The notes beneath the pieces are model-generated. The model worked only from the letters and a program-made list of their open reading frames with translations. It was not told the DNA's origin and did no database searches. This document shows, piece after piece, positions 7,748-16,922 of a stretch of 64,000 bases of DNA. The DNA lies in contig NZ_JACHNE010000001.1 of the NCBI RefSeq assembly GCF_014205255.1, forward strand, positions 4,588,001-4,652,000, in the 5' to 3' direction. The stretch comes from Streptomyces caelestis. Lineage in GTDB: Bacteria; Actinomycetota; Actinomycetes; Streptomycetales; Streptomycetaceae. The position numbers and the translations under genes were made by a program. Position 1 is the first letter of the stretch. Every line of letters starts with the position of its first letter.

Positions 7748-9952
7748 TCAACGTACGTCGACCACCGGGCGGGAGGGCGACCTTTTCTCCGGGGCGGCCG
7801 TCGCCCGGCGCACCGGGCGCGCGGGCCACCAACTCGCCTCGCCCAGCAGCAGCATCGCCGCGGGCAGCACCATCACCCGGACCACGAACGCGTCGATCAG
7901 TACGGCCGCCGCCAGGACGAAGCCCATCTGCTTCATTTCGATGATGTGCAGGAAGACGAAGCTCGTGAACACGGTCGTCATCACCACCGCCGCGCTGGTC
8001 ACCACGCTCGCCGAGGAGCGGATCCCGTCGAGCACGGCCTGACGCGTGGGCACGCCCGCGAGCACCGCCTCCCGGATCCGGCTCACCACGAACACCTGGT
8101 AGTCCATCGAAAGACCGAAGAGGATCACGAAGAGGAACAGCGGTACGCGCGACCCGATCGACCCGGTGGACCGGAAGTCCAGCAGCCCCTCGGCCCACGT
8201 CCCCTGGAAGACCAGCACGAGCAGCCCCAGCGCCGCCGCGGCGGACAGCAGGTTCAGGGCGACACCGAGCAGTCCGAGCACCACCGAACGGAAGGCGTAC
8301 ACGGTCATCGCGAACGTCACCAGCAGCAACGCGCCCAGCACCAGGGGCAGTTTGCCGTTCTGGTGGGCGGGATAGTCGGCGTAGCGGGCGACATCGCCGG
8401 ACACGCCGTACTCGGCGCCGGTGGTCCGGCCGACGGTCGCGGGCAGGAAGTCGTCCCGGAGTCGGTCCAGGGAGTCGTACGCCTCGTCGGAGTTGCCGAG
8501 GTGCGGCACCTTCAGTTCGAGGGTGCTGGTGCGCCCGTCGGCGGAGGACCGAATGCGCGAGGCGTCGGTGAACAGCGGGTCGGCCGCGGCCCGCCGGGCC
8601 ACCTCCCGCAGCGCGTCGCCGACCTCCGCCGACCGCGAGGCATCGGCACGCACGACGACCTGGTGGGTCACCCGCTGCTCGGGAAACGCCTCGTTGAGCC
8701 GGTCGTAGACCTTCATCGCGGGGATGTCGCGGGAGTGCGTGTCCCGGCTCATCTCCGTGATCTTCAGTCCGGCCAGGGGGACGACGAGGGCGAGGAGCGC
8801 GACGACCGAGACGCACAGGGTCGCGAGGGGATGCCGGGCGGCGGGCCGCAGCAGAGCACTCCACACCCGGCCGCCGCCCGTGCCGCCTCGTACCCGCCGC
8901 GCCGGCTTTCCGCGTTCCGCCCGCCGCAGTGCCCGGCGTTCCGCCCGCCGCCCCAGCTTGACGAGCAGCGCGGGCAGGGCCGTCAGCGAGCTGGCCACCG
9001 CGACCAGGACGACCACGATGGTGCCGGTCGCGAGGGAGGAGAAGATCACGTCGGAGGCCAGGTACAGCGTCGCCGTGGAGGCGACCACCGCGAGCCCGGA
9101 GACCACGACCGCCCGGCCCGAGGTCGCGGCGGCCAGTTCCACCAGCGCCTCGGAGGAGAGCCGACCGCCGGAGCGGGCCCGTTCCTCCCGTTCGCGCTTG
9201 AGGTAGAAGAGCGTGTAGTCGACGCCGACCGCGAGACCGATCATCAGGATGACGTTCGTGCCGACCCCGGCGTCGGGCGACACGTGCGAGACGACCATCG
9301 ACAGCCCGACCGCCGCCGCGATCGACGACAGCGCCAGCAGCAACGGCACCCCGGCCATGGTCACCGACCCGAACACCACCATCAGCGTGAGCAGGGTGAC
9401 CGGCAGGGTGATCGCCTCGGACAGCGCCAGGTCGTCACTGCGCTGCCTGTCCACCCCCTTGCTGACGGACGGACTTCCGGTCTCCTCCAGCAGCAGCCCG
9501 GGGTGCTCCTTCTGCACCGCCGAGGTCTGCGCCACGAGGGCGTCGACCTTGTCCTTCGCGTCCCGCTCCTCGCCCTTCAGCGCCACCTCGACCATGAGGA
9601 CGCGCCGGTCCTCGGAGAGCAACGGGTCGGCCACGCTCGCCACTTCGGGCAGCCGCCGCATCCGCTCGGTCAGGTCGTCCGCAGCGGCCCGGGCGGCGCC
9701 CTGGTCGAGGGCACCGCCCGAACGGGAGGAGATCAGCACCTGCTCGGCGGCCCTGCGCTCCAGATGCGCCTCGGCGGCCAGGGCCTCGGCGCGGCCGGCC
9801 TCGCCGACCCGGTAGTCCGCCGTCTTGGCACTGTTCGTGCCGACGGCACTGCCGACGCCCAGACACAGCGCCACGAACACCAGCCAGCCGACGATCGCCC
9901 GCCAGGGATGCCGCGCACTCCAGCGCGCCACCCGCACAGATAATGAGTTCAT
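7748..9952 (-). CDS. MMPL/RND-family exporter with an early TTA codon
   Basis: 734 aa with the duplicated RND topology. A first membrane helix (about 17-40), a periplasmic loop, helices 2-6 including the GLAVGVDYTLFYLKREREE motif, a second helix pair with a large loop, and a C-terminal bundle with FGLSMDYQVFVVSRIRE. The aspartate-tyrosine motifs in both halves are those of proton-driven MMPL transporters, which export lipids, siderophores or drugs. Codon 4 is TTA (9941-9943), so translation of this operon should depend on bldA from its first codons. ATG 9952 is used; a TTG two codons upstream is possible. Confidence 0.9.
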   Translation of the reverse strand: MNSLSVRVARWSARHPWRAIVGWLVFVALCLGVGSAVGTNSAKTADYRVGEAGRAEALAAEAHLERRAAEQVLISSRSGGALDQGAARAAADDLTERMRRLPEVASVADPLLSEDRRVLMVEVALKGEERDAKDKVDALVAQTSAVQKEHPGLLLEETGSPSVSKGVDRQRSDDLALSEAITLPVTLLTLMVVFGSVTMAGVPLLLALSSIAAAVGLSMVVSHVSPDAGVGTNVILMIGLAVGVDYTLFYLKREREERARSGGRLSSEALVELAAATSGRAVVVSGLAVVASTATLYLASDVIFSSLATGTIVVVLVAVASSLTALPALLVKLGRRAERRALRRAERGKPARRVRGGTGGGRVWSALLRPAARHPLATLCVSVVALLALVVPLAGLKITEMSRDTHSRDIPAMKVYDRLNEAFPEQRVTHQVVVRADASRSAEVGDALREVARRAAADPLFTDASRIRSSADGRTSTLELKVPHLGNSDEAYDSLDRLRDDFLPATVGRTTGAEYGVSGDVARYADYPAHQNGKLPLVLGALLLVTFAMTVYAFRSVVLGLLGVALNLLSAAAALGLLVLVFQGTWAEGLLDFRSTGSIGSRVPLFLFVILFGLSMDYQVFVVSRIREAVLAGVPTRQAVLDGIRSSASVVTSAAVVMTTVFTSFVFLHIIEMKQMGFVLAAAVLIDAFVVRVMVLPAAMLLLGEASWWPARPVRRATAAPEKRSPSRPVVDVR

Positions 9953-10010
9953 GCCCAAAAGCCTGGCTGAGCTGGGCAGTTGCCGGACAGAGGTACTCGG
10001 TTGAACCTGC

Positions 10011-10050
10011 CGTCCACCGGCCGGTGGACGAGGACCCTGGGGAAAACCCC
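10011..10050 (-). terminator. Paired hairpins downstream of the GH97 gene
   Basis: A perfect 20-bp palindrome CGTCCACCGG/CCGGTGGACG (10011-10030) and a GGGG-AAAA-CCCC hairpin (10039-10050) follow the GH97 stop on the minus strand. There is no T run, as is usual for Streptomyces terminators. The palindrome could instead be an operator for the MMPL operon, which begins about 60 bases further on. Confidence 0.45.
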
Positions 10051-10063
10051 ACCCGCTGCGGGA

Positions 10064-12046
10064 TCAGCTCGGCGTCAGGACGACCGCCTGGCCGCCCGCC
10101 GGCGCCATGGCCACGTCGAGTGTGTCGGCGGCGGTGACGGTCCGGGTGCTGACCACGACCGGGGTCCGGAACGGGCTGGTGCCCGGAGTGCCGTCGGCGT
10201 AGACGGTCGCCGTGTAGGTGCCGCTGCCGAGGAAGGACAGGGGCAGGGACAGCGTCCTGGACGACTCGTCGGTCATCGCGCCCAGGTACCAGGTGGAGCC
10301 GCTCCGACGGGCGACCGCGATGTACTCGCCGATCGCGCCGGCCAGGGTGCGGCTCTCGTCCCAGGTCACCGGCACGGCGTTGAACCACGGCAGGCCGGGC
10401 CAGTTGGCCGGGTTGCTGTACTTGGACGGCTTGTCGTACCAGAAGAGAAAGTTGAGGGGCTGGTAGTACACCGCGGCCATCGCCATCTGGTGGGCGTTGG
10501 TCGTCTTGTCGCGGGACTGGCCGTAGCAGATCGTGTAGTCCATCGGGCCGCCGATGTTGCGCGCGAACGGCAGCGTCACGTTGTGCGTGGCGGTCGGGAA
10601 CTGCTCGTTGCCGCGTACGCCTTCCAGGCTGATCCAGTTCGGGTACGTCCGTTCGTAGCCGAACGGCCGGACGTCGTCGTGCATGTCGATCAGCAGCTCG
10701 TACCTGGCGGCCGTCTTCGCCCAGTCGATGATCTGGTTGGTCATGGACTGGGTGCCGTCGTTGATGAAGCCGAGCTTGATGCCCCGCACGCCCCAGCTCT
10801 TGTAGAGGGCGAAGAGGGAGTCCGCGTCGGTCAGCGCGAGCCGGTTGACGTAGAGGAAGAGGCCGATGCCCTTGCCCGTGGCGTACGAGATGACCGACGG
10901 CAGGTCGATGGCGGTGATCGGCCTGGTCGCGTCCGGGGTGGTGAACTCCGGGCCGTACCAGCCGGCGTCGTACTCGATGTACTCGATCCCCCGGGCCACG
11001 GCGAAGTCGACGCCCTGGAGCCCGGCGGCGGTGGAGAGCTCGCAGCGGAAGACCTTGCCCGGCTTGATCCAGGAGGTGTCGGCGAGGGCGTTCGGCGGGG
11101 CCAGGTTGAGTACCAGCTCGGCGTTGTCGACGAGCTCGGCGTGGGTGGCGCCGATCACCACCGCGCGCCAGGGCGTGGCGAAGGGCGTGGTGACGGTCGA
11201 GGCCGTCTCCACCGGGCCGGTGCCGCGGGCGGTGTGCTCCATCAGGAAGGCGGAGAGGGTGTGGGGCTCGCCGGCGACCGAACCGAGCATGAGCCGGGGG
11301 TAGTCCACCCGCGAGGACTCGCAGACGCAGGCGATGAGCCCGCTGGTGAGGGTGGCGGTGAGGGGAAGGTCGGTGAGCGGTCCGTTGTCCGTGCCGGCCG
11401 TGCCGGTGACCGGTATGGAACCCGGCGCGACCGGCTCGTAGGCGTTCTCGTCGCGGGCGCTGTAGACGGTGGTGCCGTCCGGGAAGACGAACGTCGTGAG
11501 CTCGTCGGCGACGGTGACGGTGCCCTCGTCGAGGAGGAGGTAGCGCAGCGCGACGCCGGTCTTGTAGGCGCGGGCCTGGACGCCGAAGCGGATGCCCGAG
11601 GCCCGGTCCTCCAGGTCCCAGCGCTGTTCCTGGTAGTGGTCGGTGACGGTCGCGTTGCGGCCGTAGACCGGGGTCCAGGTGGCGCGGTGGGTGCCGTACC
11701 GCTCCCTGATCACCCTGACGTCACGGCCGAGGACGGTGCCGTCGCCGAGCCTGAGGCCCAGGGCCGAGGTGCCGATCACCGTCCGGGCGTCGCGGCGGGC
11801 GGACCAGCGGAGCGCGCCGTCCACCAGGGACAGGGTGATGGAGGTGCCGCCCATGCGGGCGGTGACGCTCTCCGGGCGGCCCGGCCGGTCGTCCGCGGCG
11901 CGGGCCGGGCCGGTCGTGGCGATCCCGGTCGCGGCCAGCCCGGCGGTGACGGCCGCGCTCTTGAGCACGACCCGGCGGGACGCGGGGGCCGGGTGGCCGG
12001 CCGTTCTGCCCGCGGCGGGCTCTTCCCGTTCTCCCCAAGCTCTCAT
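10064..12046 (-). CDS. Secreted glycoside hydrolase family 97 (alpha-glucosidase/galactosidase type)
   Basis: 660 aa. A Tat signal with the twin arginine at residues 24-25 (SRRVVLKS) ends near ARA. The N-terminal beta-sandwich is followed by the catalytic barrel with GH97 landmarks EYDAGWYGPE, GIKLGFIND, DMHDD and YERTYPNWISLEGVRGNE, then a C-terminal beta domain. Family members remove alpha-linked sugars from oligosaccharides outside the cell, in a calcium-dependent manner. Which residue is the nucleophile or base could not be settled, so the inverting or retaining mechanism is open. It is transcribed alone. Confidence 0.85.
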   Translation of the reverse strand: MRAWGEREEPAAGRTAGHPAPASRRVVLKSAAVTAGLAATGIATTGPARAADDRPGRPESVTARMGGTSITLSLVDGALRWSARRDARTVIGTSALGLRLGDGTVLGRDVRVIRERYGTHRATWTPVYGRNATVTDHYQEQRWDLEDRASGIRFGVQARAYKTGVALRYLLLDEGTVTVADELTTFVFPDGTTVYSARDENAYEPVAPGSIPVTGTAGTDNGPLTDLPLTATLTSGLIACVCESSRVDYPRLMLGSVAGEPHTLSAFLMEHTARGTGPVETASTVTTPFATPWRAVVIGATHAELVDNAELVLNLAPPNALADTSWIKPGKVFRCELSTAAGLQGVDFAVARGIEYIEYDAGWYGPEFTTPDATRPITAIDLPSVISYATGKGIGLFLYVNRLALTDADSLFALYKSWGVRGIKLGFINDGTQSMTNQIIDWAKTAARYELLIDMHDDVRPFGYERTYPNWISLEGVRGNEQFPTATHNVTLPFARNIGGPMDYTICYGQSRDKTTNAHQMAMAAVYYQPLNFLFWYDKPSKYSNPANWPGLPWFNAVPVTWDESRTLAGAIGEYIAVARRSGSTWYLGAMTDESSRTLSLPLSFLGSGTYTATVYADGTPGTSPFRTPVVVSTRTVTAADTLDVAMAPAGGQAVVLTPS

Positions 12047-12174
12047 GGTGAGGGACCTTCCCCAGTGATGGGCAGTAAGAGGTAGTAACCGTTTTCCGCG
12101 AGTGCAGTTCTACGTGCCTGCGCAAGGTGGGTCAAGGGGTGGGAGCCGCAGGAACTGCTCTGGGAACACGCGAA

Positions 12175-12216
12175 CACCCCGGGTTCCGGGCCTGGTGCGG
12201 CCCGGCACCCGGGGTG
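12175..12216 (-). terminator. Strong hairpin terminator after the S33 peptidase
   Basis: Arms CACCCCGGGT (12175-12184) and ACCCGGGGTG (12207-12216) pair perfectly, with a second inner stem GGGCC/GGCCC around TGGTGC. It starts 16 bases past the peptidase stop on the minus strand. No T tract follows, which is normal for the genus. Confidence 0.7.
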
Positions 12217-12231
12217 CCGTGGTGCGGTCGG

Positions 12232-13890
12232 TCAGCGCAGGGAGCCGAGGCGGTCCAGGCGGTCGTTCACACCGTTGCGGAGCTCGCCGAGGGTCGTGCC
12301 CGGCGGGGCCACCTTCGGGGTGGCGGACGGCGGCTGGGTCTCGTCCGCGCAGGTCGTGCCACGCGCCGGGACCTTCAGGTCCACCAGGTAGCCGGTGACG
12401 GCGTCCGTCGCGCAGGCGCTGCGCCCGAAGGCGGTGTGGCCCTCGGCCTTGAAGGTGAGCAGCCGGCCGTTGTCGAGCTGCCGGGACAGGGCCACCGCGT
12501 CCCGGTACGGGGTGTCCGGGTCGCCGGTCGTGCCGAGCACGAGGATCGGCGCGGAGCCCTTCGCCCGGAAGGAGCCGTCGTAGCGGCTGGGCTTCTCGCC
12601 GGTCCACTGGACGCAGGTGGTGGCGTGCTGGTGGTCGTAGGTCGGCGGGCCGTACGCCAGGGCCGGGCCCAGCAGCGGCGCCAGCTCGGCGTTCTTCGTG
12701 ACCTGCCGCTTCAGCAGGGCCGGGTCACGCGGGTAGTCCTTGTCGACGCACTCGACGGCCACGTTGGGGTTGAGGAAGTCGTAGCTGGCCGGGGACGGCG
12801 GCCGCAGCAGGAACGAGGTGTTGTCGCGCTGCTGGGCCTTGCGCAGGGCCTCGCCGAGGGAGGGCCAGATGACCTTGCCCTCGTTGATGTTGAACAGGAT
12901 GCGGTAGACGAGGGTGTAGCCGTTCGCCTGCCCGCCGTTCGCGGTCGGTACGGGGTTGGCGTCGAGGTCGGCCTTGAGCTTCTCGAAGGCGCCCCGGGGG
13001 TCGCCGTCCCCGAACCCGCACGTGTCCTGGTCCGCCTTGCACCAGTCGAGGAAGCGGCTCATCGCGCCGTCCAGGGCCAGGTACTGGGGCCGGTCGTAGG
13101 CGTAGGGCCGGTTCGCGTAGTTCTCGGGGTCGTAACCGCCGTCCAGCGCGAGCGCACGCACCCGCTCGGGGAACAGGGCGGCGTAGACGGTGCCGATGTA
13201 ACTGCCGAACGACCGCCCGTAGTATGTCAGTTGGTCATCACCGAGGGCCTGACGCAGCAGGTCGATGTCGCGGGCGACGTACTCGGTGCCCACGTACGGC
13301 GCCAGCTCGCCCGCGTTGTCCAGGCAGGCCTGGCCGAACGCGGCGGCCTGGCGCACGGCGGGCTCGTAGGCGTCCGGGCCGGGGACGCCCTTGGCCGCGG
13401 TGATGGCCTGGGTGTACGTCTGGTCGTCCCAGCACGTGACCGCTGAACTGCGCCCGACGCCGCGTACGTCGTACCCGAAGACGTCGAAGGAGTCGCGCAT
13501 CGCGGCGGGCAGGCCGGCGTAGTTGTTGCGCACGAAGTCCACGCCGGAGTTGCCGGGCCCGCCGGGCTGGAGGAAGAGGGTGCCCTTCTTCTTGGCCTGG
13601 TCCGGGGCCTTCTTGCGGATGACCGCCAGAGTGATGGTCTTGCCCTGCGGGTCGCGGTAGTCCAACGGCACGTCGGCGTTGGCGCACTCGAAGCCGCCCT
13701 GGCAGTCGGACCACGACAGGGACGGCACGGGCGGCTGACCGTCGCTTCCGTCCGGCTGGGCGGCCATCACCTGGGCGGCGGTTCCGGCGACAGCGAAGGA
13801 GACGGCGGCGGCGATGGCGATCTTCAGACGCGGGAGGCGTCTGCGCGCGCGGGCGCCGGACCGTCTCGGTCCATGAGTTTGCTTGGTCAC
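12232..13890 (-). CDS. Secreted alpha/beta-hydrolase, tripeptidyl aminopeptidase-like (S33)
   Basis: 552 aa with a twin-arginine/Sec-like signal (residues 9-43). The alpha/beta hydrolase fold shows the oxyanion loop LQPGGPGNSG, the nucleophile S227 in GRSFGSY, the acid in LGTTGDPDTPY and the histidine in EGHTAFG. The C-terminal TAP-like domain and paired cysteines match Streptomyces tripeptidyl aminopeptidases (SlpD/SlpE/Tap group) that trim peptides in the medium or wall. The nucleophile motif GRSFG departs from plain GxSxG only in side chains. It is followed by a strong hairpin. Confidence 0.87.
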   Translation of the reverse strand: MTKQTHGPRRSGARARRRLPRLKIAIAAAVSFAVAGTAAQVMAAQPDGSDGQPPVPSLSWSDCQGGFECANADVPLDYRDPQGKTITLAVIRKKAPDQAKKKGTLFLQPGGPGNSGVDFVRNNYAGLPAAMRDSFDVFGYDVRGVGRSSAVTCWDDQTYTQAITAAKGVPGPDAYEPAVRQAAAFGQACLDNAGELAPYVGTEYVARDIDLLRQALGDDQLTYYGRSFGSYIGTVYAALFPERVRALALDGGYDPENYANRPYAYDRPQYLALDGAMSRFLDWCKADQDTCGFGDGDPRGAFEKLKADLDANPVPTANGGQANGYTLVYRILFNINEGKVIWPSLGEALRKAQQRDNTSFLLRPPSPASYDFLNPNVAVECVDKDYPRDPALLKRQVTKNAELAPLLGPALAYGPPTYDHQHATTCVQWTGEKPSRYDGSFRAKGSAPILVLGTTGDPDTPYRDAVALSRQLDNGRLLTFKAEGHTAFGRSACATDAVTGYLVDLKVPARGTTCADETQPPSATPKVAPPGTTLGELRNGVNDRLDRLGSLR

Positions 13891-14243
13891 TGTGGTGATT
13901 CCCCTCGGGCGCGGCGCATGTGCCGTCGAGCACCCTGTGGTGTGGCTGGGTCGTTGAAGTTTCTAGCTCATCCGGAGGGGGGAGGGAACGGAAAACGACC
14001 TTGTGGACCTACTTCCACGCGATCTCTCCGATACCCGGCGGTAGTTGTGGTGCCGTTCACTTTCGGAACGGTGGAGAGTGCGCGGCGGCGACGCGGGGTG
14101 CCTCGGCCTTTCGGCCGATCCGCGGGGGCCGGGTCGCTGCCCAGGATCCGCTGCGTAGTCTGAGGACGTATCTGGCCAAGACCGCTGTGCGGCCGCCCAG
14201 TTCACCCGAGCGAATTCCTTCCCCCCACCGAAGGACAACCGAC
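13891..14243. other. Intergenic region between divergent secreted-protein genes
   Basis: 353 bases holding the promoters of the S33 peptidase (left) and a small secreted protein (right). One short inverted repeat, CCGTTC...GAACGG around 14053-14071, is visible and could be an operator. Nothing else coding or structured was recognised. Confidence 0.4.
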
Positions 14244-14750
14244 GTGTCGTCGAAGAACAGTCGTATCAGAGTCGCCCTCCTTGCCGCCGTCGTCGCCGTC
14301 GTCGGCCTGGCCACGGCGGGACCCGCCCTCGCGGCCACGCCGGCGGTCGCCCCGAGCGTGACGTCTTCCCAGGAGCAAGACCCCGCCATACCGACGGACT
14401 TCGTGGATCTGCCCACGAGCCCCCTCCGGGCCGGCGCTCCCCAGGAGTTCACCGTCACCTACCGCAACGCCACGCCGACACCCACGACCGTCGCCCCGCA
14501 ACTCCTGGTGACGTCCCCGGACGCCGGGCCGTTCCTGGCGCCGTCGGACATCAAGGTCGAGCGGCGCACGGGGCATGGCTGCTGGGTGGCCGTGCAGGTG
14601 GGCAGCCAGACGGGGACGCTGTTCACGGACCTTGTGGGGGCGGAACGGGTGTTGGGGGCGGGGGAGACGCTCAAGGAGCGGTACCGGGTGACTGTCCTTG
14701 ATGCGGAGGCTGGGGGGACGGTGGCGCCGCGGGTGGCGTTGTACGGCTGA
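14244..14750 (+). CDS. Hypothetical secreted protein
   Basis: 168 aa from GTG 14244 behind AAGGAC. It has a clear Sec signal (about 1-30, VALLAAVVAVVGLATAGPALA). The mature part contains an immunoglobulin-like beta pattern (PLRAGAPQEFTVTYRNATPTPTTVAPQLLV) similar to the domains that sit in the extracellular parts of actinobacterial wall proteins, ending with VAPRVALYG. No catalytic motif, anchor or lipobox is seen. Function unknown; a wall- or matrix-associated protein is the best guess. Confidence 0.65.
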   Translation: MSSKNSRIRVALLAAVVAVVGLATAGPALAATPAVAPSVTSSQEQDPAIPTDFVDLPTSPLRAGAPQEFTVTYRNATPTPTTVAPQLLVTSPDAGPFLAPSDIKVERRTGHGCWVAVQVGSQTGTLFTDLVGAERVLGAGETLKERYRVTVLDAEAGGTVAPRVALYG

Positions 14751-14933
14751 CCTCGCGCTGCCGTATCACCGCAGGGCGTCGATGGCCCGAACACTCACCG
14801 TTCGGGCCTCCGCCACCTGGTGGACCGCTTCGCCTCCTGGAGCGACCAGAAGGTCCGCGAGACGCCGCCGGCCCATACCAGGGCATCCACGACGCGCACT
14901 GAGCCCTGCCGGCCATCGGGAGGGCAGGTCCGT

Positions 14934-15452
14934 TCAGTCGATGCGGGCGCACAGGGCGTCCGTCGTCCCGTGCAGGAGCCGTACGGACTTGTATCCGGTG
15001 GGGCTGATCTCCATCGTGTGGACGCCGTCGACGAGGTACAGGCCGCGCGGCAGACTGCCCTGGTCCTGGCCGACCCCGACGAGCACCGGCCCGTGCACGG
15101 CCCAGTGCTGGGAGCCGTCGGGCCGGTGCTCGACGACCGCCGAGCCGCTCGCGTCGGCGTCGTAGGAGGCGCCGGTCTCGGTGTTGGTGACGCGCACGAC
15201 CAGGTCCCCCTTGTAGGCGACCCGCCGCACGGAGCCGTCGGGGTGGGTGCTCAGCACGCGTCGCACCACCTCGTCGACGACGGGCTCGCCGTGGACGGGG
15301 AAGTCGCACCGCACGCCGGCGCCGACGTCCCACGGCGCGGACGGCGCCGGTTCCCAGCCCTTCGCCGTCTCCGTCGCCGTCTCCGCGGACGCGGGCTGCG
15401 TCCCGAGGAGCACGGCGGCAAGTGTCAGCGTCGCGAGGGTGGTTCGGCGCAT
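14934..15452 (-). CDS. Hypothetical small secreted protein
   Basis: 172 aa with a Sec signal (about 1-24, TLATLTLAAVLLGTQPASA). The mature domain has two cysteines (in VRCDFPVH and DALCARID) that could form one disulfide, and beta-rich text such as RVAYKGDLVVRVTNTETG. Related proteins are common as single secreted genes in Streptomyces, without known function. It is convergent with the gene on its left and divergent from the SARP gene on its right (104 bases between starts), so the two could share regulation. Confidence 0.65.
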   Translation of the reverse strand: MRRTTLATLTLAAVLLGTQPASAETATETAKGWEPAPSAPWDVGAGVRCDFPVHGEPVVDEVVRRVLSTHPDGSVRRVAYKGDLVVRVTNTETGASYDADASGSAVVEHRPDGSQHWAVHGPVLVGVGQDQGSLPRGLYLVDGVHTMEISPTGYKSVRLLHGTTDALCARID

Positions 15453-15556
15453 GGTTCTCCCTGGGCAGAGGTGTGAAGGAAGCGGCGTGCGCCAGTCTCT
15501 CCCCGGCCTCTGACCAAAGCCTGACCATGGACGTCCCGTTAGGCTGCCGGACAGCC

Positions 15557-16900
15557 ATGGAGTTCCAACTGCTCGGTCCGTTCGCCGCCCGCCACGAGGG
15601 ACGGCAGGTGCTGGTGGGCAGCCGCCGCCAGGAGCGGTGCCTGCTGGCGGTCCTGCTGCTGCACGCGGGCCGCGCCGTCCCGACGGACCGCCTCATCGAC
15701 CTGCTGTGGGACGACGAACCGCCCGCCTCCGCCCGCGCCACCGTCCACACCTACGTCGGCCGCCTGCGCGCCGCGCTCAGGCCGCACGGGGTGTCCGTCG
15801 AGACCCGGAACGACGGGTACGCCGTGGAGCAGGGCCCTCATGGGATCGATGTCCAGGAGTTCGTCGGGCTCGTCGGGCAGGCGGCCGATGCCGGTGACCC
15901 GGCGGAGCGGATCCGCCTGTACGACCAGGCCCTCGGGCTGTGGCACGGCCCGCTGCTCGCCGACGTCGCCGACGACCGGTTGCGCACCCGCCTCGGCGGC
16001 AGGCTGGGCGAACTGCGCCTGTCCGCCGTGGAGCGGCGAGCGGAGGCCCAGCTCGCCCTGGGTCTGCACGACGGTGTCGTGGCGGACCTGACGCCTGTGC
16101 TGGTGGAGCACCCGAGCCGGGAACGGCTGGTCGGCGCCCAGATGACCGCCCTGTACCGGGTGGGCCGCCAGGCCGATGCGCTCCAGTTGTACGGTCGCAC
16201 CCGCGACCTGCTGGCGGACGAACTCGGCATCGAGCCCGGGCGCGAACTGCGCACGCTCCACGAACGCATCCTGCTCGGCGATCCCCGGCTGGACCGTCCT
16301 CCCGGGCCCGTCTACGCGGTCCGGGTCGGCGACCAGTGGCTGCCGTGGAGTACGAGCGGACACCCCGCGCTGGAGTTCTGCAACACGTACGCCGGGTGGG
16401 GCGGGGAGCGGCTGCCCGGGTCGGACTGGCTGCGCGGCTACGCCACGCTCGCCGTATGGGCCGGTCACCTCGACCTGATCGAGGACCGGCAGGTCGCCCG
16501 GCTGCGCGAACAGGCCCTGCGGCAGCCGGCCGAGGCGGCCGCCGTCCTCGCCGAGGCCCGGCGGCTGCGTACGGACCTGTACGCCTGCCTGACCGATCCG
16601 CAGGACGGCCGTGCGTTCAAGGCGGTGGCCGCGGCGGTGGAGGACGCCGCGCGGCTGTCGGTCTTCACGCGGGGTGAGGACGGTCTCGGACGCTGGCAGC
16701 CGTCGTCCTCCGCCGGTCTGCGCCTGCCCGTCTGCGCGGTGGCCCGCAGCGCGGGCGAACTGCTCGCCGACCCAAGGCGGTTCACCGTCCGCAGCTGCCC
16801 CAGCCGGGACTGCGGCTGGCTGTTCCTCGACGAGAGCGGGCGGCGCCGGTGGTGCAGTCTGGCGACGTGCGGTGCCAAGCGGTCGGCCGGGGGCCGGTGA
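15557..16900 (+). CDS. SARP-family activator fused to a CGNR zinc finger
   Basis: 447 aa. The N-terminus is a winged-helix OmpR-type DNA-binding domain (about 1-92, LLGPFAARHEGRQVLVGSRRQERCLLAVLLLHAG), followed by the bacterial transcriptional activator domain (about 95-240, with AQLALGLHDGVVADLTPVLVEHP and LGIEPGRELRTLHERIL). Then comes an ABATE-like domain opening GHPALEFCNTYAGW, ending in a CGNR zinc finger with four cysteines (CPSRDCGWLFLD...RRWCSLATCG). CGNR/ABATE proteins normally stand alone; here a SARP head replaces a second DNA-binding partner. The target is unknown. It probably senses through the ABATE part. Confidence 0.85.
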   Translation: MEFQLLGPFAARHEGRQVLVGSRRQERCLLAVLLLHAGRAVPTDRLIDLLWDDEPPASARATVHTYVGRLRAALRPHGVSVETRNDGYAVEQGPHGIDVQEFVGLVGQAADAGDPAERIRLYDQALGLWHGPLLADVADDRLRTRLGGRLGELRLSAVERRAEAQLALGLHDGVVADLTPVLVEHPSRERLVGAQMTALYRVGRQADALQLYGRTRDLLADELGIEPGRELRTLHERILLGDPRLDRPPGPVYAVRVGDQWLPWSTSGHPALEFCNTYAGWGGERLPGSDWLRGYATLAVWAGHLDLIEDRQVARLREQALRQPAEAAAVLAEARRLRTDLYACLTDPQDGRAFKAVAAAVEDAARLSVFTRGEDGLGRWQPSSSAGLRLPVCAVARSAGELLADPRRFTVRSCPSRDCGWLFLDESGRRRWCSLATCGAKRSAGGR

Positions 16901-16922
16901 CAGGTCACTCAGACGGGGCATT

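Noticed and set aside
12127..13446. A 439-codon plus-strand frame opposite the S33 peptidase
   Set aside because: Shadow frame rich in Val/Gly/Arg; the opposite strand has the full catalytic triad motifs.
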